64,000 bases of DNA, from assembly GCA_041751095.1 (NCBI GenBank), contig JBGSYC010000200.1:1-64000 (forward strand), given 5' to 3'. A program made the translations under genes and the position numbers. The notes below the pieces were generated by a model that searched no databases, was not told where the DNA came from, and was given only the letters and a program-made list of their open reading frames with translations. How positions within the stretch are numbered: position 1 is the stretch's first letter; each line of letters starts with the position of its first letter. This DNA is from JADCRZ01 sp041751095 (GTDB lineage Bacteria > Bacteroidota > Bacteroidia > Chitinophagales > Chitinophagaceae). Positions 9,097 through 17,922 of the stretch are shown one piece after another.

Positions 9097-9146
9097 TTCT
9101 CAGAAATGTGAGAAGCTTATGAGCCGGCTTTGATGAACAAAGCCGG
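9097..9146. other. Two consecutive hairpins between convergent genes
   Basis: TTCTCA (9097-9102) pairs with TGAGAA (9109-9114). CCGGCTTTG (9124-9132) pairs perfectly with CAAAGCCGG (9138-9146) around ATGAA. There is no T run after either stem, so they are not classical intrinsic terminators, but the place between convergent gene ends suggests a role at transcript 3' ends. Confidence 0.4.
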
Positions 9147-9215
9147 GATAGACAGAGCCCACTCACGAGGGTTTCTTACTATAACATTCAGGCAGATTCC
9201 TGGAGCTGATTGCAG

Positions 9216-10955
9216 CTACAGCAGCATTCGCAAAGGTTCTTCTAAAAGTGATTTTAGCGTTTGTAAAAAGGCGGAACCAGTTGCGCCGTCCACTACGCGA
9301 TGATCGCAGCTTAAGGTAACCTTCATTACATTTCCGGGGACAACAGCGCCATTTTTTACGACGGGCACTTGTGCAATGCCGCCGATTGCGAGGATACAGG
9401 CATCCGGGGGATTTATGATTGCTGTAAAAGCTTCTATGCCGAACATGCCAAGGTTCGATATGGTGAACGTGTTTCCTTCCCACTCCGATGGCTGTAGTTT
9501 TTTATCCCTGGCTTTCTGGGCTAAATCTTTTACTTCAATAGCGATCTGCGAAAGTGGCTTGGTGTCGGCAAAACGAATTACAGGCACCAGCAACCCTTCT
9601 TCAACAGCTACTGCCACACCTATATTTACGTGATGGTTTATACGAATCTTATCTCCAAGCCAGCTGCTGTTCACTTTTGGATGTAGTTTCAGGGCAACGG
9701 CAACAGCCTTTAGTACGATGTCATTGAATGAAATTTTGATCTTCGCATTTTCATTTAGCCTTGTACGACTGGCAATTGCATTGTCCATGTCAATGCTCAT
9801 GGTCAGGTAAAAATGCGGAGCGGTAAACTTGCTTTCAGCAAGCCGCTTTGCAATGGTTTTGCGCATTTGTGATACCGGCACCTCTTCAAAGCTCACCTCA
9901 CCTGAACTGACCTGTGAAACTGCCGGAGCAGGTGTAGGGGATGACGCCACCTGTGGCCTGACATCGGGTTTTGGTTGGGCGGCTTCCGTTTTTTGGGGTA
10001 CAAACCCATCTATGTCTTTTTTAACAATCCTCCCTCCATCTCCGCTGCCGGGGACTTTAGCAATATCAATTCCTTTTTCTACAGCCAATTTTTTTGCCAG
10101 GGGAGAAGCTTTGATCCTGTCATCACCATTCTTAGAACTTTCAACCGGCTGACCTGTTGGCGCCGGTACGGCTTCCAGCGAACGCTCAGGAGTAACCGAA
10201 AGTTGCTCAGCTCCCGATTCCGCAGGAGTTATAACTTCCTTGTCGGCATTGGTTGACGAAAGTTGTTCAGCACCCCCACCTTTGGATGCAGCTACGATCT
10301 TGTCGATATCAACTTTCCCTTCCTCCCCAACAATACACAAGAGAGCGTTTACGGGAACTTTGTCGCCTTTTTTCGCCCCGATGTACAATAGTTTTCCATT
10401 TTTATAACTCTCCAGTTCCATCGTGGCCTTATCGGTTTCCACTTCCGCCAGCAGGTCTCCTTTTTTTACCATGTCGCCAACGTTTTTATGCCACTCGGCA
10501 ATTACGCCTTCCGTCATTGTGTCACTTAGACGCGGCATAAGGATAACCTCTTCTACTTTAGAGATATCAAATGGAGGTGTTTTGGGTGTTTCTGCCGGTG
10601 CCGGTGGCGCATCATTTTTCACACCCGTTTCGGCGAATTCGCCAGCTTCGCCAGCTTCGCCAGCTTCGCCATGATTAGCAGACTTGCCGTCATTTAACAA
10701 GCTTGAGATATCTTCACCCGGCTTTCCAATGATAGCAAGCAGGTCGTTGACCTGTATCTTGCTGCCATTGTCGCCGCCGATATGCAGTAAAGTGCCGTCC
10801 TTATAACTTTCAAGTTCCATGGTAGCTTTGTCGGTTTCCACTTCCGCCAGCAGGTCTCCTTTTGAAACGTTATCGCCGATTTTCTTATGCCACGCCGCGA
10901 TTACACCTTCGGTCATGGTATCACTTAAACGGGGCATTAGAATCACTTCTGCCAT
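9216..10955 (-). CDS. pdhC: Pyruvate dehydrogenase E2, dihydrolipoamide acetyltransferase
   Basis: The 579-residue protein has two lipoyl domains, each with the lysine in VETDKATMELESYK (about residues 41-54 and 168-181). A peripheral subunit-binding domain follows (KASPLAKKLAVEKGIDI, GDGGRIVKKDID, about residues 283-318). The acetyltransferase domain ends with the catalytic CDHRVVDGATG near residue 550. It transfers the acetyl group from E1 to CoA. The two lipoyl domains are close to identical at the DNA level around the lysine, showing a recent internal duplication. The linker between them carries a 9-base repeat encoding GEA units. E1 and E3 genes are not in the window. Confidence 0.95.
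   Translation of the reverse strand: MAEVILMPRLSDTMTEGVIAAWHKKIGDNVSKGDLLAEVETDKATMELESYKDGTLLHIGGDNGSKIQVNDLLAIIGKPGEDISSLLNDGKSANHGEAGEAGEAGEFAETGVKNDAPPAPAETPKTPPFDISKVEEVILMPRLSDTMTEGVIAEWHKNVGDMVKKGDLLAEVETDKATMELESYKNGKLLYIGAKKGDKVPVNALLCIVGEEGKVDIDKIVAASKGGGAEQLSSTNADKEVITPAESGAEQLSVTPERSLEAVPAPTGQPVESSKNGDDRIKASPLAKKLAVEKGIDIAKVPGSGDGGRIVKKDIDGFVPQKTEAAQPKPDVRPQVASSPTPAPAVSQVSSGEVSFEEVPVSQMRKTIAKRLAESKFTAPHFYLTMSIDMDNAIASRTRLNENAKIKISFNDIVLKAVAVALKLHPKVNSSWLGDKIRINHHVNIGVAVAVEEGLLVPVIRFADTKPLSQIAIEVKDLAQKARDKKLQPSEWEGNTFTISNLGMFGIEAFTAIINPPDACILAIGGIAQVPVVKNGAVVPGNVMKVTLSCDHRVVDGATGSAFLQTLKSLLEEPLRMLL
10638..10670 (-). repeat. 9-bp tandem repeat inside the pdhC linker
   Basis: TTCGCCAGC is repeated three full times and then partly. 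On the coding strand this gives repeated Gly-Glu-Ala in the flexible linker between the lipoyl domains. The unit is a multiple of three, so copy-number changes would keep the frame. Confidence 0.8.
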
Positions 10956-11052
10956 AATCGATTAGTTATTTTATAGCGTCGAAATTAAGCGAAAAACAGG
11001 AAAGCATTAAAAGTGTTTTTAGGCGAGGACATGCGTATTATGGCTCTTCTTT

Positions 11053-11077
11053 GTTCCTAACCTATAAGGTTAGGAAC
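11053..11077. other. Perfect 11-bp stem hairpin next to the dnaX stop codon
   Basis: GTTCCTAACCT (11053-11063) and AGGTTAGGAAC (11067-11077) are perfect inverted repeats around a 3-base spacer. The element begins three bases after the dnaX stop. No T run follows on the minus strand, so it is either an atypical 3'-end structure or a protein site. Confidence 0.6.
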
Positions 11078-11079
11078 CT

Positions 11080-12846
11080 TCAATAGTCCAGTTCCAAACG
11101 CAACCGGTCCTTAAGCTCTTTTACAAGCGGATAATGCTCAACCATTTTCTGAAACTGCTCCCGCGAATTTAACTGGGTGTCCGGCTTTTCATTATGCTCA
11201 CTTTTGTCGCGTATCAGCAATTGATACGTAAGTGTTTTATTGTTAAACCATGCCTGAAGGTGCTCACAAAGCCGCAGACGCAGCTGTTCAATAAATTTCT
11301 GCTCAAGATTATTACCCGTTACTACCTCAAACAGGTTATTGTTTATAACTCTTAACGCCGCTCTTTCAAAACTCTGCGCTGCAGGATTTTTCTCTTCCTT
11401 TAAACAAGAAGTAAACGTATTCCACGCCACCTGAAGCTCTTCCGCAGTTAATGTCAGCGCCACCATAGCCATAGCAGCTCCGTACGAATCGGAATACTGC
11501 TGCCTGATCTTCCGGAGAGCACCCAGCCCGGAGGCTGGTATATCGCAGTGTATGGTCATCACGGGATCTTCGATAATCAGTTTGGCTCCCTCCATAGCAG
11601 GAGAAACGTCACTTCCTTCCCCAGGGAGAGGAGGAGCTTTTACCTCTTTCTTTTTTATTTCAATATAGCGCAGACTTCTAAACGCAAGTGGAGTTACCGT
11701 CTCATTCAGTTTTTTTTTGGCCAGGCCACCCTCTGTTGCTGAAAGCTGGAGAGCCTGCTGCAGGTAACAAAGTTTAATCAGCGCAAGCTCAATATGCAAT
11801 CTTTTGTTGCGCGCTCCCTTGTAACCGATCTCAGCCTCGTTTAACACATTCAAAGCACTGATGATGTAGGCTGCCGCAACGCGTGTGGCAGTTGTTTGAT
11901 ATCTTTCCGTAAAGCTTTCTACCACCTCCAGAAGTTTGAACACTTTCGGGTCTTTACAAACCAGGAGATTCCGGAGAAACTCCGCAAATCCCTCCAGAAC
12001 AAGGTCGCCTTCAAAACCTTTGCGGTTTATGTCATCAAATAAGAGCAGGACACCGGAAAGATCCTGCTCAAGCATACAATCAATCAGTTTGAAATAATAG
12101 TCTGCGTCGAGAATATTCAGATGCTCCAGTGTATTGTGGTAAGACAGTTCTTTGTTTGTAAAGCTCACTATTTTATCAAGTATGCTTAATGCATCGCGCA
12201 GGCAACCCTCACTTTTCTGGGCAATCACCTGTAGCGCCGGTATTTCCGCCTTTATTTCTTCTTTCCCGCAAATTTCCCGGAGGTGCTCTACGGTATCATT
12301 TACAGTGATCCGCTTAAAATCAAAAATCTGGCAACGCGACAGGATAGTCGGGAGGATTTTATGCTTTTCAGTAGTGGCTAAAATAAATATAGCGTACGAA
12401 GGTGGTTCTTCGAGGGTTTTTAAAAAGGCATTGAATGCTGAAGAACTCAGCATGTGCACCTCATCAATAATGTATACCTTATATTTTCCTGACTGGGGTG
12501 CAAAACGCACCTGTTCTACGAGTGAACGAATGTCGTCTACGGAATTATTACTCGCGGCATCCAGTTCATGTATATTCATCAAACCTCCTTCATTGAAAGA
12601 TACACAACTCGGGCACTCGTTACAGGCTTCCGCACTCTTAGTCAGGTTCTCGCAATTAATAGTTTTTGCGAGTATCCTGGCGCATGTGGTTTTGCCAACT
12701 CCCCTCGGCCCGCAAAATAAAAATGCATGTGCGAGCTGGCTGTTTTTGATGGCGTTTTTCAGGGTTGTCGTAATATGCTCCTGTCCAACCACAGTAGAAA
12801 AGTTCTGCGGTCTGTATTTGCGGGCGGAAACGATAAATTTCTCCAT
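11080..12846 (-). CDS. dnaX: DNA polymerase III gamma/tau subunit
   Basis: The 588-residue protein is the clamp-loader ATPase. It begins MEKFIVSARKYRPQNF, the usual family start, four codons after an upstream in-frame ATG at 12858. Walker A GPRGVGKTT is near residue 45, a zinc-binding cluster is in CENL...ACNECPSC, Walker B is IIDEVHML, and the SRC sensor/arginine-finger motif follows in ILSRCQIFDFKR. The C-terminal third is a tau-like region without strong motifs. It loads the sliding clamp on DNA at the replication fork. Confidence 0.95.
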   Translation of the reverse strand: MEKFIVSARKYRPQNFSTVVGQEHITTTLKNAIKNSQLAHAFLFCGPRGVGKTTCARILAKTINCENLTKSAEACNECPSCVSFNEGGLMNIHELDAASNNSVDDIRSLVEQVRFAPQSGKYKVYIIDEVHMLSSSAFNAFLKTLEEPPSYAIFILATTEKHKILPTILSRCQIFDFKRITVNDTVEHLREICGKEEIKAEIPALQVIAQKSEGCLRDALSILDKIVSFTNKELSYHNTLEHLNILDADYYFKLIDCMLEQDLSGVLLLFDDINRKGFEGDLVLEGFAEFLRNLLVCKDPKVFKLLEVVESFTERYQTTATRVAAAYIISALNVLNEAEIGYKGARNKRLHIELALIKLCYLQQALQLSATEGGLAKKKLNETVTPLAFRSLRYIEIKKKEVKAPPLPGEGSDVSPAMEGAKLIIEDPVMTIHCDIPASGLGALRKIRQQYSDSYGAAMAMVALTLTAEELQVAWNTFTSCLKEEKNPAAQSFERAALRVINNNLFEVVTGNNLEQKFIEQLRLRLCEHLQAWFNNKTLTYQLLIRDKSEHNEKPDTQLNSREQFQKMVEHYPLVKELKDRLRLELDY

Positions 12847-12855
12847 ATCTTGAAT

Positions 12856-12863
12856 CAAAGTTA
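12856..12863 (-). promoter_or_regulatory. Candidate -7 promoter element of dnaX
   Basis: Read on the minus strand this is TAACTTTG, an exact TAnnTTTG match. It would place transcription initiation only about 4-5 bases before the MEKF start codon, so either the transcript is nearly leaderless or the match is chance. No clear -33 TTG is seen. Confidence 0.25.
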
Positions 12864-13001
12864 GAGAAAGATTTATAATTAGCTTGTGTTACGGTAACAA
12901 TGTGCAGAGGTGGTGAATAGCTGTCAGAACCAGCATTGCTTTATTGCAGACTGATGCTTAAGAATACCCCGACAGAGCGTTTTTGTATCGCACTTCTTCC
13001 A

Positions 13002-14165
13002 CTAACTCAGAACAGGGTGGCGCTTAAATTCTTTGTTACGGTCGAAAAGATAACGGTACGTGATCAGTTCCCTGCTTCTGTAACCTCCCAGGCTTTCAGC
13101 CACGTTGATCATTACCGGGTTGAAATCACCGATCCATTGCAATTCGAGATCTTCATAGTGCGTTTCTTTATTGAGTATCTTCTCCCCCTGAACAATCAGG
13201 TATGAGTGTACGCCCGTTTTGTGATATTCAGGAATAACGCCAAACACAAGGCCCGATATTTTTGTGCACTTCTTTGTTGCTTTTATCCATAAAAATTTAA
13301 GCTTGCCCAACCAGTTAAAATTTCCGTCAAGGTATTTAAACCACTGGTTAAGATCGGGCATGTTGGCCCACATGGCTATTGGAACATCATTATGATAGAT
13401 AAACCAGATTATCCGCTCATCCATGATCGGTTTCATTTGTTTAAACATGATGTACACCTGGTCAGGATGCATTTCTTTTAACCCCCCATGTTTCCCCCAG
13501 GCCTTATTATAAATCTCGCTAAAATCAACAGCATACTTTTTAAGCTGGTTTTTTTTGATCCGGTCGACCCTGAAAGCCGGATCGCCGGATATTTTAGCAT
13601 ATCTCTCATGAAATTTTTCCTGCACCCCGCCTCTTATCTTTAATGCAAAGCAGATCTGGTTGAAGAAGGGTTTAAATCCGTATTGCTCAAACAGATTTTG
13701 GTAATACGGGGGATTGTAATTCATGCAATACAAAGGAGGGTCAAACCCTTTAACCAGCAGGCCCCACCACCGGTCGCGTTCTCCGAAATTTATCGGGCCA
13801 TCCATAGCCTCCATACCTTTTTGGATCAGCCAGTGTTTCGCTACATCAAAAAGCATTTCTGCCGCAGCGTGGCTGTTGATACAATCAAAAAAACCGATGC
13901 CGCCTATCCGTACATCGTCTCCTTTATTCTTATATTTTTTATTCGTAAAGGCAGCTATCCGGCCAATCAACGTGTTCTCCTCATCCTTTAATATCCATCG
14001 GATCACCTCACCAAACCTGAAGGCTTTGTTTTTGGCGGCGTTAAACACACCTTCTATATCCTGATCGAGGGGCCGGATGTAAGTGTCATTGTTTTGATTA
14101 ACCCTCACGTTAACCTGGATAAACTGCTTTGCGGTAGTACTGTCAGTTACTTCAACCAGTTGCAT
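13002..14165 (-). CDS. Large GNAT-like acetyltransferase family protein
   Basis: Starting at MQLVEVTD the product is 387 residues; an upstream in-frame ATG at 14240 would add 25 residues of poor quality. The sequence fits the large YghO-like GNAT group: an N-terminal region ending RWILKDEENTLIGRIAAF, then GGIGFFDCINSHAAAEMLFDVAKHWLIQKG and DGPINFGERDRWWGLLVKGFDPP. This first half looks like an acetyl-CoA binding fold. The second half includes VFGVIPEYHKTGVHSYLIVQG and the strand LQWIGDFNPVMINVAESLG. Substrate and role are unknown. The gene lies upstream of dnaX on the same strand, about 155 bases away. Confidence 0.6.
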   Translation of the reverse strand: MQLVEVTDSTTAKQFIQVNVRVNQNNDTYIRPLDQDIEGVFNAAKNKAFRFGEVIRWILKDEENTLIGRIAAFTNKKYKNKGDDVRIGGIGFFDCINSHAAAEMLFDVAKHWLIQKGMEAMDGPINFGERDRWWGLLVKGFDPPLYCMNYNPPYYQNLFEQYGFKPFFNQICFALKIRGGVQEKFHERYAKISGDPAFRVDRIKKNQLKKYAVDFSEIYNKAWGKHGGLKEMHPDQVYIMFKQMKPIMDERIIWFIYHNDVPIAMWANMPDLNQWFKYLDGNFNWLGKLKFLWIKATKKCTKISGLVFGVIPEYHKTGVHSYLIVQGEKILNKETHYEDLELQWIGDFNPVMINVAESLGGYRSRELITYRYLFDRNKEFKRHPVLS

Positions 14166-14440
14166 ATACACTGTGTTTACAGATTTTAAATTTACTTTTG
14201 GCGCCCCCGGCGCTGAATACATCTGAATTATAAAATTCATCTAATTTTACTCTGAGGCGCAATGAAAAAGTTCTCACCCGAACAAAATGGTTTCGCCATC
14301 GGCAATTCATTTCCATCAAGATAGCAGGATTAATTATCTTCACCTTAAATTGCATGCAGTAATGATGTTGTTAGTGCTTTCGCGCATACATTTTTACAAA
14401 ATATCAGGCATCAAAAATCTACATTAAAATCTATAAAATT

Positions 14441-14719
14441 ATGAAATACAATAAGTACAATTATAGCAGCAGAGATAAAAATCGGGGATTACTGGTCGGC
14501 CTTTTACTGGGTGCCGCAGCGGGCGCCACTTTGGGATTTTTGTTGTCAAGCGAAAAGGGCAGGGAAGTTGTTGGCGACATTAAAGAAGCAGCGGGCAAAG
14601 CTGAAAAGGATATCAGAAAAGCCTACACGAGGTTTGAAGAAAAGTTATCCAAAAGTAAAGATTTCGCAAAAAATATTGGAAAGAAGTCAAGGGAGTATAT
14701 TCATGAAAAAACCCGTTGA
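14441..14719 (+). CDS. YtxH-family small membrane protein
   Basis: The 92-residue protein has one glycine/alanine-rich transmembrane helix (GLLVGLLLGAAAGATLGFLLSS, about residues 14-35), then a charged amphipathic helix (GREVVGDIKEAAGKAEKDIRKAYTRFEEKL). This is the YtxH (gas-vesicle-like/stress) pattern. The stop codon overlaps the next gene start as TGATG, so the three genes 14441-15421 form an operon probably linked to envelope stress. Confidence 0.75.
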   Translation: MKYNKYNYSSRDKNRGLLVGLLLGAAAGATLGFLLSSEKGREVVGDIKEAAGKAEKDIRKAYTRFEEKLSKSKDFAKNIGKKSREYIHEKTR

Positions 14720-15093
14720 TGGCGCGGGACAGGGAAAGCTTCTTCAGGGAATCTTCGGTTGTTGCAGAAGAGTATATACGTGAACGTATATTGCTGTTAA
14801 AGTTACAAACGGCGGAAAAAACGGCCAGGCTGGTGTCTGTTATTTTTGCCGCCTTTATTATTGGTGTCTTTATAAGCCTGCTATTGCTTGTTGTTACCGC
14901 TCTGGGCGTTTATTTTCTCGCTGAAATTACCGGAAGCTGGTATTATGGAATGGGCATTATAAGTGTAGTATATATCGTAATTGTTTTACTGCTTGTTTAT
15001 TTCAGGCATGCAATATTCTACAGATTAATCGCTGACCTGGTAATTCGGATATTTTTTGAAAAAAATGAGAGCGACGATGCAGAAAAAATCTGA
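14719..15093 (+). CDS. Phage-holin-like integral membrane protein (Holin_X/DUF1469-like)
   Basis: The 124-residue protein has a charged N-terminal helix, then two transmembrane segments (VIFAAFIIGVFISLLLLVVTALGVYF and YGMGIISVVYIVIVLLLVYF) and a short basic end. This matches the actinobacterial/Bacteroidota holin-superfamily III/DUF1469 type, often found beside YtxH genes. ATG at 14719 is preferred to the TTG at 14716, because it overlaps the upstream TGA. It is translationally coupled to its neighbours. Confidence 0.65.
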   Translation: MARDRESFFRESSVVAEEYIRERILLLKLQTAEKTARLVSVIFAAFIIGVFISLLLLVVTALGVYFLAEITGSWYYGMGIISVVYIVIVLLLVYFRHAIFYRLIADLVIRIFFEKNESDDAEKI

Positions 15094-15421
15094 AGACGTA
15101 CAAATTTCGTCTCTGGAAGACCTGCGGAAAGAAATACTACGTACACGGGCGCGCATAAATCACCGGGAAGACGAATTGCGCAAAAGATTCCAGCAAGTGC
15201 CCGGTGAACTGTTTTATTCCGGGGTAGACAGTATGATCCCAAATATACTAACCGGTAAAATAAGTTCCTTTGCGTTAAATGCAGGTAAGGGTATAATAAA
15301 TAATTTTTTTGTAAGAAAAGCTGCAACAGGTGCACCCGGTTTGCTCAGGTTGCCAAAACCTTCCGGCGTAATCCGCAAATTGAGGTCGGTCGTCAAGGCC
15401 GTCATCAGGAAGAAAAAGTAA
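15065..15421 (+). CDS. Hypothetical basic protein, third gene of the YtxH operon
   Basis: Starting at ATG 15065 the product is 118 residues; ATG 15077 is also possible. It overlaps the holin-like gene by 29 bases. An acidic/basic helical N-terminal half (SLEDLRKEILRTRARINHREDELRKRF) is followed by a strongly basic C-terminus ending VIRKKK. No membrane segment is clear. The same three-gene order (YtxH, holin-like, small helical) is one I recognise from Bacteroidota, but I cannot name the family. Confidence 0.5.
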   Translation: MRATMQKKSEDVQISSLEDLRKEILRTRARINHREDELRKRFQQVPGELFYSGVDSMIPNILTGKISSFALNAGKGIINNFFVRKAATGAPGLLRLPKPSGVIRKLRSVVKAVIRKKK

Positions 15422-15764
15422 TTAACCCGGCTCATCCTCTAAACATTTTCCCTGAGCGCGGCCCTGCCCGTGCATTGTTTCCCGGAAAGCGGAAGAGGAT
15501 ATATCAGCAAGGGAGTTTGACAGATCGTGGCTACGGACATATGACCTCCGCTTTACAAAACAGTGTGCAGGAGTTTAAAGGCTTACCCTGGCGTTTGCCC
15601 CGTGTGTAATGGCAGGGTGTTGATCTTCCGGCGATGGGTAAACGCTATAGGTGCAATAGTTACTACTGCCTTCCTAAAATTACTTTTAGCTGCAGGATTT
15701 CGGTTTTCTGCTGCTGTTCCCTTACCTTTGCGCCAATTTTTAATCCTATTAACATTTCCGAGAT
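15422..15764 (+). other. Leader region of atpD
   Basis: These 343 bases hold no supported gene. A 72-codon frame from 15563 overlaps the promoter and atpD start and is treated as spurious. The only signal seen is the exact TACCTTTG promoter element at 15723-15730. Confidence 0.5.
15723..15730 (+). promoter_or_regulatory. Candidate -7 promoter element of atpD
   Basis: TACCTTTG is an exact TAnnTTTG match. It lies 34 bases before the atpD start, which leaves a leader of about 28 bases. The region 17-22 bases upstream is T-rich (GGTTTTCTG), with no perfect TTTG. Confidence 0.5.
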
Positions 15765-17264
15765 ATGGCCAATACTGGTAAGATCAAACAGATCATCGGG
15801 GCGGTAGTTGATGTGCATTTTGAAGGTACACTGCCTGAAATCTATAATTCCCTCGAGCTTAAGCGTGATAATGGCGATACGCTCGTGCTGGAGGTGCAGC
15901 AGCATCTTGGAGAAGACAGCGTTCGTTGCATCGCTATGGATGGTACCGAAGGTCTTATTCGTGGCACCGATGTAAGAGATACCGGTAAAGCCATAGCCAT
16001 GCCCATAGGGGAGGGCATCAGGGGCAGGTTGTTCAACGTTACCGGAGACCCGATCGATGGACTTCCTGCGATCGACAAATCTAACGGCCGCCCTATTCAT
16101 AATAAGCCTCCATTATTTGAAAATTTAAGCACTGCATCGGAAATATTGTACACGGGTATTAAAGTAATTGATCTTATTGAGCCTTATGCAAAAGGAGGAA
16201 AGATTGGCCTTTTCGGCGGCGCGGGAGTTGGCAAGACGGTTCTAATCCAGGAACTGATTAATAATATTGCCAAAGGTTACGGCGGTTTATCAGTGTTTGC
16301 CGGCGTAGGAGAACGTACGCGTGAAGGTAATGACCTGATGCGTGAAATGATTGAAGCAGGCATTATGAAATACGGTGATGCCTTCAAGCATAGCATGGAA
16401 GAAGGTGGCTGGGATCTCGAGAAAGTGGATATGAACGAATTGAAGGATTCCAAGGCAACTTTTGTATTTGGCCAGATGAATGAGCCTCCGGGAGCCCGTG
16501 CCCGCGTGGCATTGAGCGGGTTAACCGTGGCTGAATACTATCGTGACGGCGACGGTCAGGGACAAGGGAAAGACATCCTGTTTTTCGTGGATAATATCTT
16601 CCGGTTTACACAGGCAGGTTCTGAAGTATCGGCGTTATTGGGCCGGATGCCTTCAGCGGTGGGATACCAGCCAACCCTCGCTACTGAAATGGGATTGATG
16701 CAGGAAAGGATCACTTCAACAAGAAATGGATCTATTACCTCCGTTCAGGCTGTTTACGTTCCCGCAGATGACCTTACCGACCCTGCTCCCGCAACAACGT
16801 TTGCTCACCTTGACGCAACTACCGTACTAAGCAGGAAGATTGCGGACCTGGGTATTTATCCCGCAGTTGATCCGCTTGACTCTACTTCGAGGATTTTAAC
16901 TCCGCTAATCGTGGGAGATGTTCACTATGATTGCGCTAACAGGGTAAAGCTTATCTTACAACGATATAAAGAATTACAGGACATCATTGCTATCCTGGGG
17001 TTGGATGAGTTGAGTGATGAGGATAAACTTACCGTGGCCCGTGCCCGGAAAGTGCAGCGTTTCCTGTCTCAGCCGTTTTTTGTGGCTGAACAATTTACCG
17101 GGTTAAAAGGCGTATTCGTAAGTATAGAGGATACGATCCGGGGATTTAATTCGATAATGGACGGAGAAGCAGATGAATATCCGGAAGCAGCTTTTAATCT
17201 TGTAGGAACACTTGAAGATGCAATGGAAAAGGGTAAGAAGTTGTTAGCACAGGCCCAGGGATAA
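15765..17264 (+). CDS. atpD: F1F0 ATP synthase beta subunit
   Basis: The 499-residue protein carries Walker A FGGAGVGKTVL near residue 153, the catalytic glutamate region GVGERTREGND, the beta signature GQMNEPPGARARVALSGLTVAEYYRD, and the DELSDEDKL motif that contacts gamma. It is the catalytic subunit of the rotary enzyme. The atpD-atpC pair stands apart from the other ATP synthase genes, as is normal in Bacteroidota. Confidence 0.97.
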   Translation: MANTGKIKQIIGAVVDVHFEGTLPEIYNSLELKRDNGDTLVLEVQQHLGEDSVRCIAMDGTEGLIRGTDVRDTGKAIAMPIGEGIRGRLFNVTGDPIDGLPAIDKSNGRPIHNKPPLFENLSTASEILYTGIKVIDLIEPYAKGGKIGLFGGAGVGKTVLIQELINNIAKGYGGLSVFAGVGERTREGNDLMREMIEAGIMKYGDAFKHSMEEGGWDLEKVDMNELKDSKATFVFGQMNEPPGARARVALSGLTVAEYYRDGDGQGQGKDILFFVDNIFRFTQAGSEVSALLGRMPSAVGYQPTLATEMGLMQERITSTRNGSITSVQAVYVPADDLTDPAPATTFAHLDATTVLSRKIADLGIYPAVDPLDSTSRILTPLIVGDVHYDCANRVKLILQRYKELQDIIAILGLDELSDEDKLTVARARKVQRFLSQPFFVAEQFTGLKGVFVSIEDTIRGFNSIMDGEADEYPEAAFNLVGTLEDAMEKGKKLLAQAQG

Positions 17265-17410
17265 TTCATTTCGCAGCAAATCATTGGATGAGAGAAGACG
17301 TTGTCCATCTCAGACGATTTTTCATGAAGTGATTGCAGCCGGCGAATGTTTCGTACATTATGTCAGTTTTGTCAGACACCGGTTTAAAAAAATGCTAATA
17401 CCTGTTATAC

Positions 17411-17683
17411 ATGAATGTAGATATTTTAACTCCGGAAAAGAAGCTGTTTAGCGGCGAAGCTTACGGGGTTCAGTTACCTGGCACTGAAGGGATGTTTGAA
17501 GTATTGGAAAGACATGCCCCATTGGTGGCCGCTTTGACGTCAGGAAAACTTAAAATTTTAAAAGATAAAACTTTTTCGAATACTTCGAGTTATATTATAC
17601 AAGGCGGGTTCGTTGAAGTGCTCAATAATAAGGTGACTGTTTTGGTTGAAGGCGCTTCTGCCATAGATTCCGCCGGGGTATAA
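17411..17683 (+). CDS. atpC: F1F0 ATP synthase epsilon subunit (short form)
   Basis: The 90-residue protein has the N-terminal beta-sandwich of epsilon (MNVDILTPEKKLFSGEAYGVQLPGTEG, HAPLVAALTSGKLKIL, YIIQGGFVEVLNNKVTVLVE). It lacks the C-terminal helical hairpin that inhibits rotation in proteobacterial epsilon. This short form is usual for the phylum. It follows atpD after 146 bases and is followed by a terminator. Confidence 0.93.
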   Translation: MNVDILTPEKKLFSGEAYGVQLPGTEGMFEVLERHAPLVAALTSGKLKILKDKTFSNTSSYIIQGGFVEVLNNKVTVLVEGASAIDSAGV

Positions 17684-17793
17684 TGTATTTATCCGTGAGC
17701 AATACGGTTATAACGGTAATCTGTACAATGGGAACTAACAACAAGTAACGTTTCATTATCCTTTCTGGTCCATCATCCCACAGAAAAATTCTG

Positions 17794-17823
17794 GCCCATC
17801 TCCTCGGAGGTGGGCTTTTATTT
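17794..17823 (+). terminator. Intrinsic terminator of the atpDC operon
   Basis: GCCCATCT (17794-17801) pairs with AGGTGGGC (17808-17815), with one G-T pair, around CCTCGG. The run TTTTATTT follows. Confidence 0.8.
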
Positions 17824-17838
17824 AGGTGAACTTAGACC

Positions 17839-17869
17839 TTGTTAGCATCAAGTTAAACAATTACTTTTC
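17839..17869 (+). promoter_or_regulatory. Candidate promoter of the DUF4136 lipoprotein gene
   Basis: TTG at 17839-17841 and TACTTTTC at 17862-17869 (one mismatch to TAnnTTTG) are separated by 20 bases, the expected spacing for the Bacteroidota primary sigma factor. The leader to ATG 17923 would be about 48 bases. Confidence 0.45.
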
Positions 17870-17922
17870 CACGTACCACGGCATTCTGTTTGATTTACAG
17901 GCTGTACAACAAACGAAATTTT

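Noticed and set aside
9163..9483. 106-codon minus-strand frame with many Arg, Cys and His residues
   Set aside because: It lies within the pdhC coding sequence in another frame; pdhC is certain.
15563..15781. 72-codon frame with a CPVC motif before atpD
   Set aside because: It overlaps the atpD promoter and start, has a poor composition, and its CxxC alone is not evidence of a gene.
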